A stretch of 64,000 bases of DNA from Zoroaster sp. YZ-2022 (Eukaryota > Echinodermata > Asteroidea > Forcipulatida > Zoroasteridae), in the NCBI GenBank assembly GCA_029582265.1, contig CM055817.1, forward strand, positions 59,893,152 to 59,957,151, given 5' to 3'. Every line of letters begins with the position of its first letter. The stretch's first letter is position 1. Of this stretch, positions 26,101-39,700 are shown in pieces. The translations under genes were made by a program, and so were the position numbers. Below the pieces are notes generated by a model that worked only from the letters and a program-made list of their open reading frames with translations, made no database searches and was not told the origin of the DNA.

Positions 26101-29100
26101 TTTTCTAAAGTTGCATAATATTTCTGAAGTTACATCAATCCATCATCCTGATAATAACATATGAGGGCATGCTAAGTTATGTGTGTTTTCTTAGCATGAC
26201 CCATTATTCTTCGTCCCTCTTTGAAAACATTTAATATTGTTTTTACATGATTCGTTTATATTTCAGATCAACGGTATCCATTTGTGCTACTGCTACAAGG
26301 TGTGTCAGAATCTGTGTAACTTTGTGATCCAATGGCCAGCATTTGAAGTTTATCCATTCATCAAAGGAGTTAATGTATGATTCAAATTATTTTATATGGA
26401 CTTATCCTATCTGTGGCAGTCTTTACCCTCAAGGGAATTGTTTTTTCAGGACCTCAAGACACATCTAGGTCTTTCTAGGAATTTCTTTAACATGTTAGAA
26501 CAAAAATAGTACTGAGGAATTCTTATTATTTTTTTGACTGGACCCAAACATCCTCACAAATGTAGTTATTAAGCAATATCTGTTGGTGATCTAGTAAAAT
26601 GTATATTGCCGATAGTGAATCCCTGGCAGTTGGGCCATATAAACAGAGTAAACATACCCCCAATCTTCATTGCATGGGTGTGTCAGCCTTGGAATACCTT
26701 TTGGCAGATCACCCAATTAAAGTTCCTATTTATTTGTATGCTCGCATTGGGATTGTACTGACCATCAATCCCATAAACACAATTGGTTAAAAACAGACAG
26801 TATCGTCACGATCAGAGCAGACTTTCTACAAACAGGGCATGGAATTGGTGTCCTAGTTTAAGATGAACATAGTGACTGGAAATTACTGGCTCATTTATGC
26901 AGCAGCAACGCGAATATGACCTTATCATGTGAGTATTATGTTCAGTCACTGAGTTAAACTAGAACATGAACTCTGATTCTATGCCCTGTTGATCGTGAAG
27001 ATATTGCCACCTTTAAACAATAACTTTAAAATGACTATTTATGAAAATGTATTTTCAACAGTTAATGACAAATAAATACATATACATGTAACAATCAAAA
27101 GATCATTTCAGTATTGTTTCTTTCTTTTTATTTTACAGTTATCCTTCAAATTACATTGTGTTGTCTCTTCACTATAAGTATTGTTTTAAAAAACTTAACC
27201 AAACATTTAAATATTACAACACTTGATCGAATTTGTCATTGTATTGTACAAGAGCTGCACACACCTCACCTCGAGGGGGGGGGGGGGGATGTGTAATGAT
27301 GAAGCTGTGGTGATACAGTATTTAATTCCACCACAACGTAATTAGCGTAACAGCTCTGTGTTCGTCCAAAGGAAAAACACCTAATGTTGTACAGATCGTT
27401 AATTGTCAAAAAATATTTACAAAAAGGTGACCCCAATTTGACCTGTTTCCTATCCAAACCGGAAGTCAAAGTTTAATATTTAAAAAAATCGTATCTCAAC
27501 AACCGCAAGAGGTAAATTCATAATCTTTGCACCATTGTACAGATCTTTAATTGTCAAAACAATTTTACCAAAAGTTGACCCCAATTTGACCTTTATTTCC
27601 TGTCCAAACCGGAAGTCAAAGTTTAATTTTTATTTGTTATTTTTCATGATCATGGGGAAGTATTATTTATATGACTTTCAAATGACCTGATGTGACTTTT
27701 ACTTCCGGTCCATACAGGAACTTCATTTTCAACACATTCTAACACAAAATGTATATATTTTGAAGATGAAATTGATATTGTCATGATAAAAGACGTAAGA
27801 CATTTTCACAATTATGATTATGACGTCATCAAATGCTCACTTGATTAAACCGAAAGTTAACTAGAACACCTATTTTTTGTTATCACAAGAAACTTAAATC
27901 TAGTTTTTATTTATTTATTTATTTATTTTTTATCAACGATGACTTTATAGACCCAGACTGGGTGTTTTAATAATCGTATCTGTCTCTTTTTTTGGTCTAA
28001 ATCAAACATAGTTATTTATTTCTTAGGTGGGTGTGATGAAGACTTTTACGCATGCGTATCAGGAGACTGTATCCCAAGGTACCAGCTATGTAATGGACAG
28101 AATGACTGTGGAGACTTCTCAGACGAGTTATTGTGCGGTTAGTATAAGGATCAAACTGGGACCCAAGGTTTAGTTGGTGTCAGACTTTGTTCAGGTTAAA
28201 CATTAGACTTAATGTCAGACATAGGCTATCAAATAAATGCAGCTTACTGGTTTATATTTCTTGAATATCCTTTATAAACAGGAAATGTGTAAACCAGCAA
28301 AGAGAAGTTAATTTGAATAAGCTACATCGTTGCATTTTATTCAAAGGTCTCTCAGTCAATATCATAATTATCCAAATCGATGGGTCAACTCAGTTTATAA
28401 AAAAACGAATTCTAACAATTGCAATGGCAAAAGAAAACACTTAGTACGCCAATGTAAACTGGAGACACTGACCATATCTATTTCAGCTATGGACAGGCTG
28501 TGGGAGTACCACTCAATTTATTTCATTGATTGGAGTAGGCGTAATGAGGACACGCCGTAAATGTGTTTTACATGATACAAATTATGTTTACACACTGTAA
28601 ATATGACACCCTTAAAGTAACTTGTGGCATTCTGGGCAAGTATGAACGACATTTTATTCATCTGTCTAAATTAAGACGTCGCTTTTACAAACATTTAGTT
28701 CCATATAATACCAACAGTACATGTAATTACCATCCTGTTAGACTGGCTTATCTAAGTAACGATGTTCAACTAAACTTCTATCCCTCTATATTTCCAAACT
28801 GTCTTCCTCTGACTTCTCTTCTGCATCTGTCTGCATTTTTCTTTTGAGTTGGGTGGCAACATTTTCCAAGCACCATAATTATCAATAATGATTCGAGAAC
28901 ACTTTATGAAACATTTATTTTACCACATTATTACATGATAAATATATCACCTTTTCAATAGTAGTGTTACATCAACATTCTGTTAATAATGAAGCTGTGT
29001 TACTTCCTCTGATTTGTTTTCCAGACATATGCGGTACTTCAAATAATCATCTGCGATTTGGAGAAGCGCTTACAATTATGGGAGAATCTACCCGACAAGC

Positions 29101-32100
29101 AAACGGAAATCACATAACTTATTTTGCTGTTTATTCCGGAACGTCAGTATCGTTTCCGAATACTAATGTCTCTTTAATCAAGCACCCGAATACTGAGCAT
29201 TTCGACTGTGTTTGGAAATTCACTAAGCAGCCAGGAAGTCGAATCCGAATAGAGATTCTTGATTTTTCCAGTTTTTATTATATTTTGAAAGTTGGAAATG
29301 GATTCGATCCTTCTGACGGAGAGCTGATTGCAGTATTGGATGAGGATTTGCTGTACGAGATGGAGGTGTTGTCTGTTGATTCGGGAGTCTGGATAGTGCT
29401 GGAATCGAAGCCGTATGGATCATTTGATAGACTAAGAATTGCATTAACTGCTTATAACAAGACTGGTAGGTTCAATTCAAAACAATACCTGTAAAACTCC
29501 GTCCGACTTGTATTATTATTAATAATATTATCCATGTTTTATTTTATTGACTATTTATTGCACATAATTGCTCTACAGCTGAATCACAACATTACAGTTA
29601 ATTGGCGATTGAAATTAAAACTTTATAACTTAAACATTGAAAATAAAGAAAGTTAGTATATATAAAAAACAAACATTTGCGTTGTTTATATTGCAGAGTT
29701 CCGTTAATGGTTCGCTAAACTCGAGATCCATGGTGCTCAAAGAAATTATGTGAAAACCTAAACTCCGTCCGAGTTGTATTATTATTATATTAGGTAAAAC
29801 TTGTAGCTTTGCATGGTGAGGAGGATAAGTAAGACTAATTGCGGTGACACCATGTGAAATTCTCAATTGAGTAGTAATTAGTTCTGAAAAGAACAGGAAG
29901 TACAACTCGACGTTTCGATCAGTGTGCTCTGACGATCAGAGCACACTGATCGAAACGTCAAGTTGTACCTCCAGAATTGATTTGCAATGTATTTCTTTTC
30001 TCTATTATTCAATAAAATAATTCCGAATCTAAATGGCTTTAATTTGATTTTTTTGATTTTCTTGATCATAATTTAAGAGTGTGATGACGATCAGTTTGTA
30101 TGCCTATCTGGTCTTCAATGCCTTCATATATCGTCTATCTGTGACGGCCGACGAGAATGCGACGCTCACGAGGATGAATTAGGTTGTGGTAAGGAAAACT
30201 ACAGGAGTAATTATCCCGCGGAGGCGGGCAATAATTATTTGTAATAGCCAGTCATCTAAATACTTTACATGGTTTATTTTATCAAGGAAGACTTTTAAAG
30301 ACCCAGCCTGAGTGTTTTAATAATCGTATCCTCTCGTTCTCGGTCTAAAACACATTGCATTTTCCCCTAGGTGAGTGTGGTGAAGACTATTACGCATGCG
30401 CATCAGGAGACTGTATCCCAAGGTACCAGCTATGTAACGGACAGCATGACTGTGGGGACTACTCAGACGAGTTTTTGTGCGGTTAGTATAAGGATATCTA
30501 ATTAAGATACGGACATACGCTGGGATCGAGTACCACTCAATTGATTGCATTGGTTGGAGTAGGCGTGTTGCTGACACGTCGTAAATGTACCACTAGCGCG
30601 TAGCTGGTATAAGCCTTTTTGTGTAGGCCTACCCATAAGCCTTTTTGCGTGACGTCATGTTGTCACATCAGTTTCTCGTCTGTTTGGCTTTAGGGTATTA
30701 CATTTGTTGTTATGGCTTATTTTCCAGGCTTTTGCGGAAATGAGTTTATTCGAATAAACTCCAGTGCTCCATATTCACTTAAGCAAATCGACAAGGGCCT
30801 GTCGTGCATGTGGATCATAACCTCTGATCCCGGGTTCAGGGTGCAGTTGGAGTTCATTGACCGCCCTCGTTGCGACATTACCATCGGTGAGGGCGCACTA
30901 GAGGCCATGACCATCATCAAGAAGATTGGCATTTACGACTTGTCTTTCCCATCATTTATATCGTTGAGTGGCCCGTCAACATGGATACGGAAAGACTGGT
31001 GTAACTCTGAGGCTACCACTACCAGGATCGACATACGTCAGTACACTGTAATTGGTAGGTGCTAGCTCTGTGTAATGTGCTGTCATTATTGTTATTTTTG
31101 AGCTGTTTCAAGAAGGGCCAGCATCATCTAAATAAAATCAGACACCATTTAAATCACCAATCAATCACCAATCAATCAATAATTAGATATGAACAGCAGT
31201 ATGGGTAACGTTCTTATGGATACGTCTCAAAAATATAAATGTAAACGGAACGAAAATTGCAACACCCCCAGCAAACACCCCACAAAGCTCAAACAAGTAA
31301 TTAAAACAATAGTATAACAAAAATTTTAATTAAAAAGTTACTATGAGCGCAAATAATTCGTCCCTAATTTGCCATATTGACCAATCCTGAATTAAGTTGG
31401 CATAGTGACCAATGCAGTATTGGTCACTTTGCCAAAGTACAAAAATAGTCAGTTAGAGCATTCGTCATTTGAATGCATGCTCTATCTCCAAAACTATAAG
31501 GAATACATGCATGTGGATTAGATACAATGGTAGGTCTCTTCCTGAATGTACTAATGGGCGACAAAACTTAAAATTGAAAAAGTTGGATTGGTCACTATGG
31601 CAAATTAGGGACGAAATACATGCTAGCATTTTGGTTTCGATTGCTTATTCAATTTCCACATTAGCCCAAATGATACAAATTGTAATTGGATTTTAAGAAA
31701 TATTTATTTGAATATAAGATAAGGCAAAGGCTGTCAATATTTTCTGACCACCAGTATGTGCACAAAATGAATTTTCCTGCATCTCTGGACCAAGATGTCT
31801 TAATGAAACAGCCGTCTGCAACGGATGGGGAGACTGCCCTGAGAAAGAGGATGAATTCGGCTGTGGTGAGGGTTCATGAATATTCATTTCTTTAAAATGT
31901 TCCGATGCTATCATCCTGGGCCCATATTCATAAAAGCCTGCTAAGCCTAGTTGGCAACTAAATTGGCCCCTAACTGCCAATTAAGCCTAGTTGGATACTA
32001 AGTGTTATTCATAAAATGCCGCTAAGCTTAGTGGACTGCTAAGTTGTCTGCTAACTTTAGAGGTGATCTTGGGTACCTCTAAGTCACTAGTTGACAACTA

Positions 32101-33732
32101 AACCATTCATTTGTATGTTTGACTCTGACGTGAAAACATGGCTAGACGGATTCTGCAACTGGTACAGTTGCATCGTGCAATGAGGAGGGAAAGAGTATTC
32201 AGAGACAGGCGTAATCCAATGCACAGCTCTATTGTTAGACACATCAACATGCCACTCATATTGAAAGTGAAACTTACCCATATTGTGTTTTGTGGTTTGG
32301 AACAATGCCAACTGCTAAGTTAACAACCAACTAAGTCCTAGTTGACAACTACCTGGCACTGTCCCTAGCAGGGTTTTATGAATATGAAAATAGCAAGAAA
32401 CTATGGAGCAGGCAACTAGGCATTTAGCAGCCTGCAAAGGCCTAGTTGGCTGCTAGTTTAGCAGGGTTTTATGAATATGGGCCCAGGGCGGTATTTCATA
32501 GAGTCGCTAAGCAGCCGATTTTTGCTTACTGTACGTTTTTCATTTCATAGCGCTGCTAACTTGCCAGCTGTTATTGCTAGCAAATGAGTGACGTAACAAT
32601 ACAAATCCATGGTGAATGTGCACGCCCCACTCTGAATTTTCTACAATGCTAACCTGTGAAATACGCTTATGCCTAAGCACATTTTTCTGCTATAGTTAGC
32701 ACGAAAGTTTGCTTACCGTAAGTGTAGTCCAAATAAGGACTCCGTCTCTGTATACACCGTACGGTAGTACACGAAGGTGAAAGTCCGACCTGGGCGAACC
32801 GTAAGCAGCGCTATGAAACTGGGCCCTGTTCGTAAGTCGATACGTATACGCCCACGCATTGGTAGTACGAACAGTCGCGCATTCTTTTTGCTATTTCCGG
32901 TCCAAAGATGGCGTACTGTTGTGTGGAACTCGTTAAACTAAATTCCTTTTGGAGTATTTACATGTACAGTACAGATAAATGGAATTCTCAAGCCTAAGCA
33001 TTCTAAATCCTTAAAGAAAAGATTCAAAAGAGTGGTTAATTGTATTTCCAATAGGATTCTGATGATCGTTAGAGCCAGCATTTACAAAGTGGGCGTGGTT
33101 TATTTTGGAATAACGTCACACTTACCAACAGGATAGAGAGCCGAAGTATTTTATGTTTTATTTATTTTTTTATATTGATTGGTTTGTTGCTTCAATTATC
33201 GCAGCCAAAAACGCTGAATTACACAGTGATAAATACAATTAATAAAATATACAAATTTGAATGAAAATATTAAATATCAATATACAAAAATACATATCTA
33301 TATAAACTTATTTTCTTTTTATTAAATGTTAAATAAAAAACTCCAACATAGTAGAACTGATAAAAACACAAGCGGAATAATGAACGTGTATGTTTCAATG
33401 ACTGCCTGATCGAAAGCAAACATTCTAACATGGGATGTGTTTATATTTACTTTAGAGGTTGACGGAGTTGATACATAGTGTACATTGCCCAATCGTTTCA
33501 ATAAGGAAATCTATGCTAACATTTAATTCATTTATTGTTGAAGTGACATTGTATTAAAGAAGCAACATAGCCATCTATAAAATATTTTTCTCTTCTCAAT
33601 ATCAGGAGATTGTACAGAAAGTGAATATTCTTGTCGTTCTGGGACAGGCTGCGTCTTGAAATCTTCCGTGTGTGATGGCAGAAATGACTGCATTGATATT
33701 TCTGATGAATTTGATTGCGGTAAATATTCAGC

Positions 33733-33799
<67 letters not shown>

Positions 33800-36700
33800 T
33801 ATTTTGTTGACGGTTAATGATTTTCATTTACATTTTTGCAGCAATTGTTTTTACAACACATAATAACAAAACAATTAATTATTGTAGGACGAATAGCGGC
33901 ATAACACTTTAAATCAAAAGGCAACTTAGAACGGAATATAATTGATAAATTTCCCTTTTTATAATTTGTTAATTAAGTTTTTATTATTGTTTTTATGTTT
34001 ACTTCTAATTTTGTTTTGTTCATAACCGTACTTTAATAACCAAAAACGTAGTAATTTAAATGGAAAAACATTGCTTTTCGTATTTTTAAATATTTGTTTT
34101 TTAAATGTATATCATTTATTTTAATTACCGAATTTTCATGGTGAATAATATGCTACAAATGATGTATGTTGCTGATCAAAAACAAATTGGTGACCTATGT
34201 CCATATTGAAAAAGGGCCCTTCAGCATGTCAGAGGTTGCGAAAGCCAAGGAATCTCTCAATCTAGGCAAAATTTGTGGACCTGATGAAATAACTTCCGAA
34301 GTTGTTAAGGTTTGTGATTTGGACAGCGATGTTCTATACATGTGCAATCAATCAAATACCAAAGAAGTGGTCCTTACTGAACATAACTCCAATACCAAAT
34401 CAAATCTAAGCCAAGCGGATAACTATAGGGGAATAGTTTGATATAAGTCGTTGCCACACTTACAACAGAATGATCCTGAATTGAATCAGACCTGCTATCG
34501 ACCCACACCTGCATGAGAACCAAAATGGCTCCAGAGAGAAGAGGTTGACTTTATCCATATATTAGCCCTAAGGAGGGTCATCGAGGAAGTAAAGAAGAAC
34601 AAACTCCCTGCAGTCATAACAATACTCAGACTTAGAAGCTCCCGCGTCGTCCGACGCATGAGGCAGTCAACGCTCTCCATTTGGTTCGATCGGCAGTCAG
34701 CGTCTTGATGTCGCTCCACTAGCTCCTGTTGACTATGAGAAGGTCTAGCTGGATGGTCTGGTGCCAGTTCGTTTTGGGTTGGCCTCTCCTCCTTCTTCCC
34801 TGCGAGTTCCACCACAACACCTGGTTGGCGAGTCTTGACGAGGGGGGCGTGGCCGTGCAACATGGCCCAGCTGTTCATGCGCCACATGCAGATCTCACTG
34901 GATACTGGAGTTTGCTTCGACCGCTCTCTGACTTCTTTGTTAGTGATGAGTCACTCCACTTTATGCTCAGAATCTTCCGAAGGCATCTTATGTCGAAGGT
35001 GTCACACTAGTTCTAAAATACTTCGTGGCAATGCGTATCTCCTTATGGGCGACAAAATAAATAAGACACGATGGAAACAATTCTTTAACTTGGAACAATT
35101 ATATTAAACTTTCATTTAACATTACTATTTACAATTATTTACAAGAAACACTGAATTCGACTAAACATTTGGCTGGATGGGTGTGTCTTACAAGTCTGTA
35201 AAATATCGGCCAGGTAATAAAGTAATATTTCACTAGAACAAATCAAATTATAAGCGGAGTATTTATGTGAAGCGTATTAGTCTACAGATATATAATTAAA
35301 TTCCTCCCAATGGCATTTACACAAACAAAATCCTACGGTTCCTTAAATCATACTAGTACCCTAAAATACGAGATGCTCTATATATCGGTCAATAATTATT
35401 GTATGCCACCGAACTCTGGCTTCAAGCGTCCCCGGGTGTCTGCCCTTCACTTCACACCGGATTGCTATAGTCCCTGCCGTCATCCAAACCAAGTGGAGAT
35501 TCGGTCTCATGGGGTGTCATCGGACAAGCTACCAGCTTCGTCACCGGGGTAAACGGTCATCTACAATTATGATAATTAACCAAGAAATCGTCCAAATTTC
35601 TTTCCAATAACACTTCGTGTTTACAAAGAACATCAACTAAACATCATTTCAAAGTCTTAGATTTGTACTGACTTTGTACAATCATCATCTTAAATATTAT
35701 GAAAAATTGTGATAAGGGAAAACTTCGTTTTCTCAAGCAACTCAATTAGCGCAATTATTTCATTCAAGCTATTTAAATGATCAATCAAAACATACTGGTT
35801 TTAAACTTACGGTGTAATTATAGCGATGTTGGAATCTGGTCAGTGGATCGGGCTTATAGTACTATTGGCCTCTGCCATGGGCTTGGATTGCGGGTTAGGC
35901 GTCTCTTAAAACCTATGGTGGCTGCACCCACTCGCCTGGTGGTTACGTGATCGACCTATCTCTTCTCAACTTCTCCACTCCCTGACTAGTCATGTCTTTA
36001 CTTGATCATCATCATATGAGTTCTCACTCTCTCTCACTATCTTACTTCCCTCAAAATCTCTCCCATAGGCTTTCACCTGGATCTTACAAACACCCAAAAT
36101 TTACAAACATTTACTAAAGTGACTATTTACCATAACAAGTGACCCTATTATACCATGACCAAATTTATTTATTGACCCGTGAATTAAGAGTTTAACTTAG
36201 TGTTACTATATACCACCATTGATGGACACGACAAATTAACAGACGTAACAAGACTTGTAACACATTCCTTTGTGTACACGTAAAGATATTTAAGTTGCGA
36301 TCGATTGGTTAAAAGAAAGTCGATGCACTATGGATTCGCTAATAGCAAATAACGAAAAGTTTGTTACTACCTATAGATCTATATGGAAATACTTTGACAG
36401 TAGGCATGCATCAAGTTTCCTCTCTTGGCTTGATTTTAGGTGCCAAGTTTCGCAGCCATACAGCAGCGTCGACATAACATTAGAATTGTAAAAGCGAAGT
36501 TTGGTCTTAAGGGTGAACTTCTTTGCTTGTCCAGATTTTGTTCAGCAGTTTGAAGGCTGTAGAGGCTTTACCTATTCGGCAGTTTATCTCGTGGTTCATT
36601 GAACCCTGGCTGTTGATGGACGATGAGGATGTCAGAAGGTGTCTGCTGATTACTATAACATTTATAGACTTTAAAAAGCATTTGACTCCATACACGGCGG

Positions 36701-39700
36701 AAATGATGAAAATCGTAGCTTCCTATGGTATACATCGACCTTGTTCAATCCATAAGCAACATACCAACACCAGGACCAAGGTAGTGTCTCCGGATGGCGA
36801 AACAGAAGAGTTTTCTACATCCGCAGGTGTACTCCAGGGCGGTACACTGGCACCATACCTCTTCTTTATTGTACTGGACTATGCAATGAGACTGTCAATG
36901 GCAAGGAGCTGGGATTTAGAATCAACCCCAGACAGATTAGGAGAATTGGCCCTGCATTGCTTACTGACCTTGACTTCTCAGATGACATTGCTCTACTCTC
37001 TGAACAGATCTGTCAAGCACAAGAGTTTCTTTGCAATGTAGAGAACGAATGTCAAAAGGTAGGCATACGGCTGAACGCCAGGAAAACCAAGTATATAGCA
37101 TACGTAAGACTAATTGCGGTGATTCCATGTGGAATCTCAATTGAGTAGTAATTAGTTCTGAAAAGAACTGGAGGTACAACTCGACGTTTCGATCAGTATG
37201 CTCTGATCGTCCTCAGGAGAAAAGTTTTACCTATATAGCATACAACAGAATGAGGGCACAGGCCTCAAAGTAAACAGCGGGGACATACTAGACAGGCAGC
37301 GTGACTTCAAATATCTTGGGTCATGGATTGACAACACAGGCAGAGACATCAAGGTGATAAAAGCTCTGGCATGGAAAGCACTTCATAATATGAAAAAGGT
37401 TATGTTGTTGAGTGGAAGTCTGAAACTACAGCTCTTCATGGCTACTGTTGAATCAGTACTACTCCATGGATGTGAAGCCTGGACATTAACATCAACGCTT
37501 GAAAAACAACTAGACGACTGCTACACCAGAATTCTACGTGAGGTATTTGGTGTCAGGTGGGAGGAGTGCATGTCCAATTTAGATCTCTATGCAGAATAGA
37601 TCTGTACAAGAAGACTCGAGTTCGCCGGGCACTGTTATCGTCACCCTGAGCTGTCCGTCAGCAAGCTTGCACTATGGGAGCCCAAGCATGGTCAAGCTCA
37701 AAGAGGTAGAGGACATCTTACCTACATGGACAAGCTGCGCAGGGACACAGGCTTAAGTACAACAAATGAGCTATTACCCTGCATGAAATACAGGGCAATT
37801 TGGAGTCTTATATCTCGTAACATCGTGCCCTGGGACTCGCACCCTTCGACGTAGAAGAAGGTGACCTAGTAGATCTTTAACACATCACAGCCCTCTTTTT
37901 TCTTCAATACAAATTCATATAACCAAGCCGAGGCTGGAAGGGGAAATACTCTATTCCTTTTTATATTTTGATAATTAGCGTTAAACTTGCGTATGCAGGG
38001 AATCTTACAAAAATGACCGCGGCATGATAAAGGTCTATATTTATATTTGTATACTTTTTATTTCAAGGACTGTGTAGAAATGGTCTGGTTGTAATCAACG
38101 GTGATGATACAACAATGATTTCAACACCACACTGGCCGCTATCGTATCCTGCAAACACTCAGTGTCAGTGGCTGGTGGTGGCAGAAGTGGAATACCATGT
38201 GGTTATTACTTTCATTGAGTTTCATCTAGATCGATACAACGATGACGATTATCTGGACATTGGAAACGGACGCATGTTTCAAAATTCATATTTGAGGCTT
38301 AATAGGTGAGTTTCGCTGTTGTTTTTCCTCAACAAAATGCGAACAATTTACATGTTTGCAATATTTAAAAAAAATATATATTTTTATGATTGTTTTTCAG
38401 AGTTCAGTATCCACTGAAAACCGCCTCGACACAAAACGAACTGTTTATGATTTTCAGATCAAATTCTTATTCTGAGGGGAAAGGATTCAATCTTGAGGTT
38501 AAACAGATGCGGGAAGGTACATTTGTTTGTGGATTTGTTTACTACAACAATACAACAAATATTTAAAGATAAAACATTGGTATTTCAATAAATGGCATAA
38601 ATTAAAATTTTAATTTTAATATAAAACTGATGATGTTATCAATCTTCTCAAGAAATAATTTTGTCTCAGAGGCAGTTATTTTTGAGAAGCGCGAAATCAT
38701 TGTCAATATCTTGGTAGGAAAGATAATGAATAAGGAATTGTTGCATTTTCTCTGTTTATTCATTCGCGACACAATAAGCTGAAACGTTCACAGGTTAGTT
38801 TTAATGTATGTTTTGATTCAAAGTAAGGAAGAGTACTCTTACAAGCAGTTTTGTCAATACATAAATAAACCAAATTAATTGTTTATCACTCGAAGCAAGA
38901 ATTCTATCAATTAATGCTAATCGCGGTACCCGTTGCTATAGGAACCTGCCGGCCTATCGTCATTGGACAAGGTTTAGTGGTCGAAAGGTTAAGACGTCTG
39001 CACTAGTATAAACCAGGAAGTCGTGGGTTCAAAACCCGCCAGAGTACAATCCACAGACACTCAAAAGCACTACGTCGGTGTATAAGGCAACAAATCAATA
39101 GTTTGTCACCCAAAGTAATAATGTCTTTAAATGCTAATGTTGAGCCATTCATTATATTTACTCAGTGAAACCTATGTTTAGTACATGATAGCAGATCTTT
39201 GTATCAATTACTCTATAGTTATGCATGGTTCGGCGTTCCATAGACGGAAGGGTGCACTCCTCATTAGACAAATAAATTCTGCATACGATGCTGCAAAATA
39301 ATATGTTTCTATGAATAATAGTTGTCTGAAGCCAGCCCTGTTTTCCACCGTCAGAGGTCTGACCTTAGAGTTGGTAGTTTATTTTGAAGCGAAAAAAGGG
39401 TGATTTTGGTAGGTAGCACTGGGGATTACAATTTATTGATAGAAGCTGAACATTTTGCACGAAGTAAGTTTTGTCCATTTAACTGTTTCTAATCAAGATT
39501 ATAATTTTTCTTTAAATTAAATTGTTGCAGTTAGCTGCGGAGAGGATGAAGTAGCTTGTGCCACATCTAATCTGGTCTGCGTCCAAAATAACCCGTTTGA
39601 AAGAAGTCTACCTTCCTGCTTTCCTTCAGGTTTGTTTATCAAGATGTAGACAGAGATATAAATCAAACTGAGTCAACGGGCGCGCCGCCAAAATGGTAGC

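Larger units (their letters stand above)
34150..37860 (+). mobile_element. Non-LTR retrotransposon (CR1/RTE-like), 5' truncated and interrupted
   Basis: The plus-strand reverse-transcriptase frame can be followed in pieces. First comes [19 protein letters not shown] at about 34250. Then ENQNG and [20 protein letters not shown] run to about 34610. After a 2 kb insertion come [18 protein letters not shown] (36650), [19 protein letters not shown] and [13 protein letters not shown] (catalytic palm motif, 36975). After a terminal-repeat insertion come [30 protein letters not shown] and FGVRWEECM. Frameshifts and stops are frequent, so the element is dead. It lies in an intron of the CUB gene. Confidence 0.8.

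Noticed and set aside
34495..34887. A 130-codon minus-strand frame as an independent gene.
   Set aside because: It is the C-terminal end of the inserted minus-strand non-LTR element.
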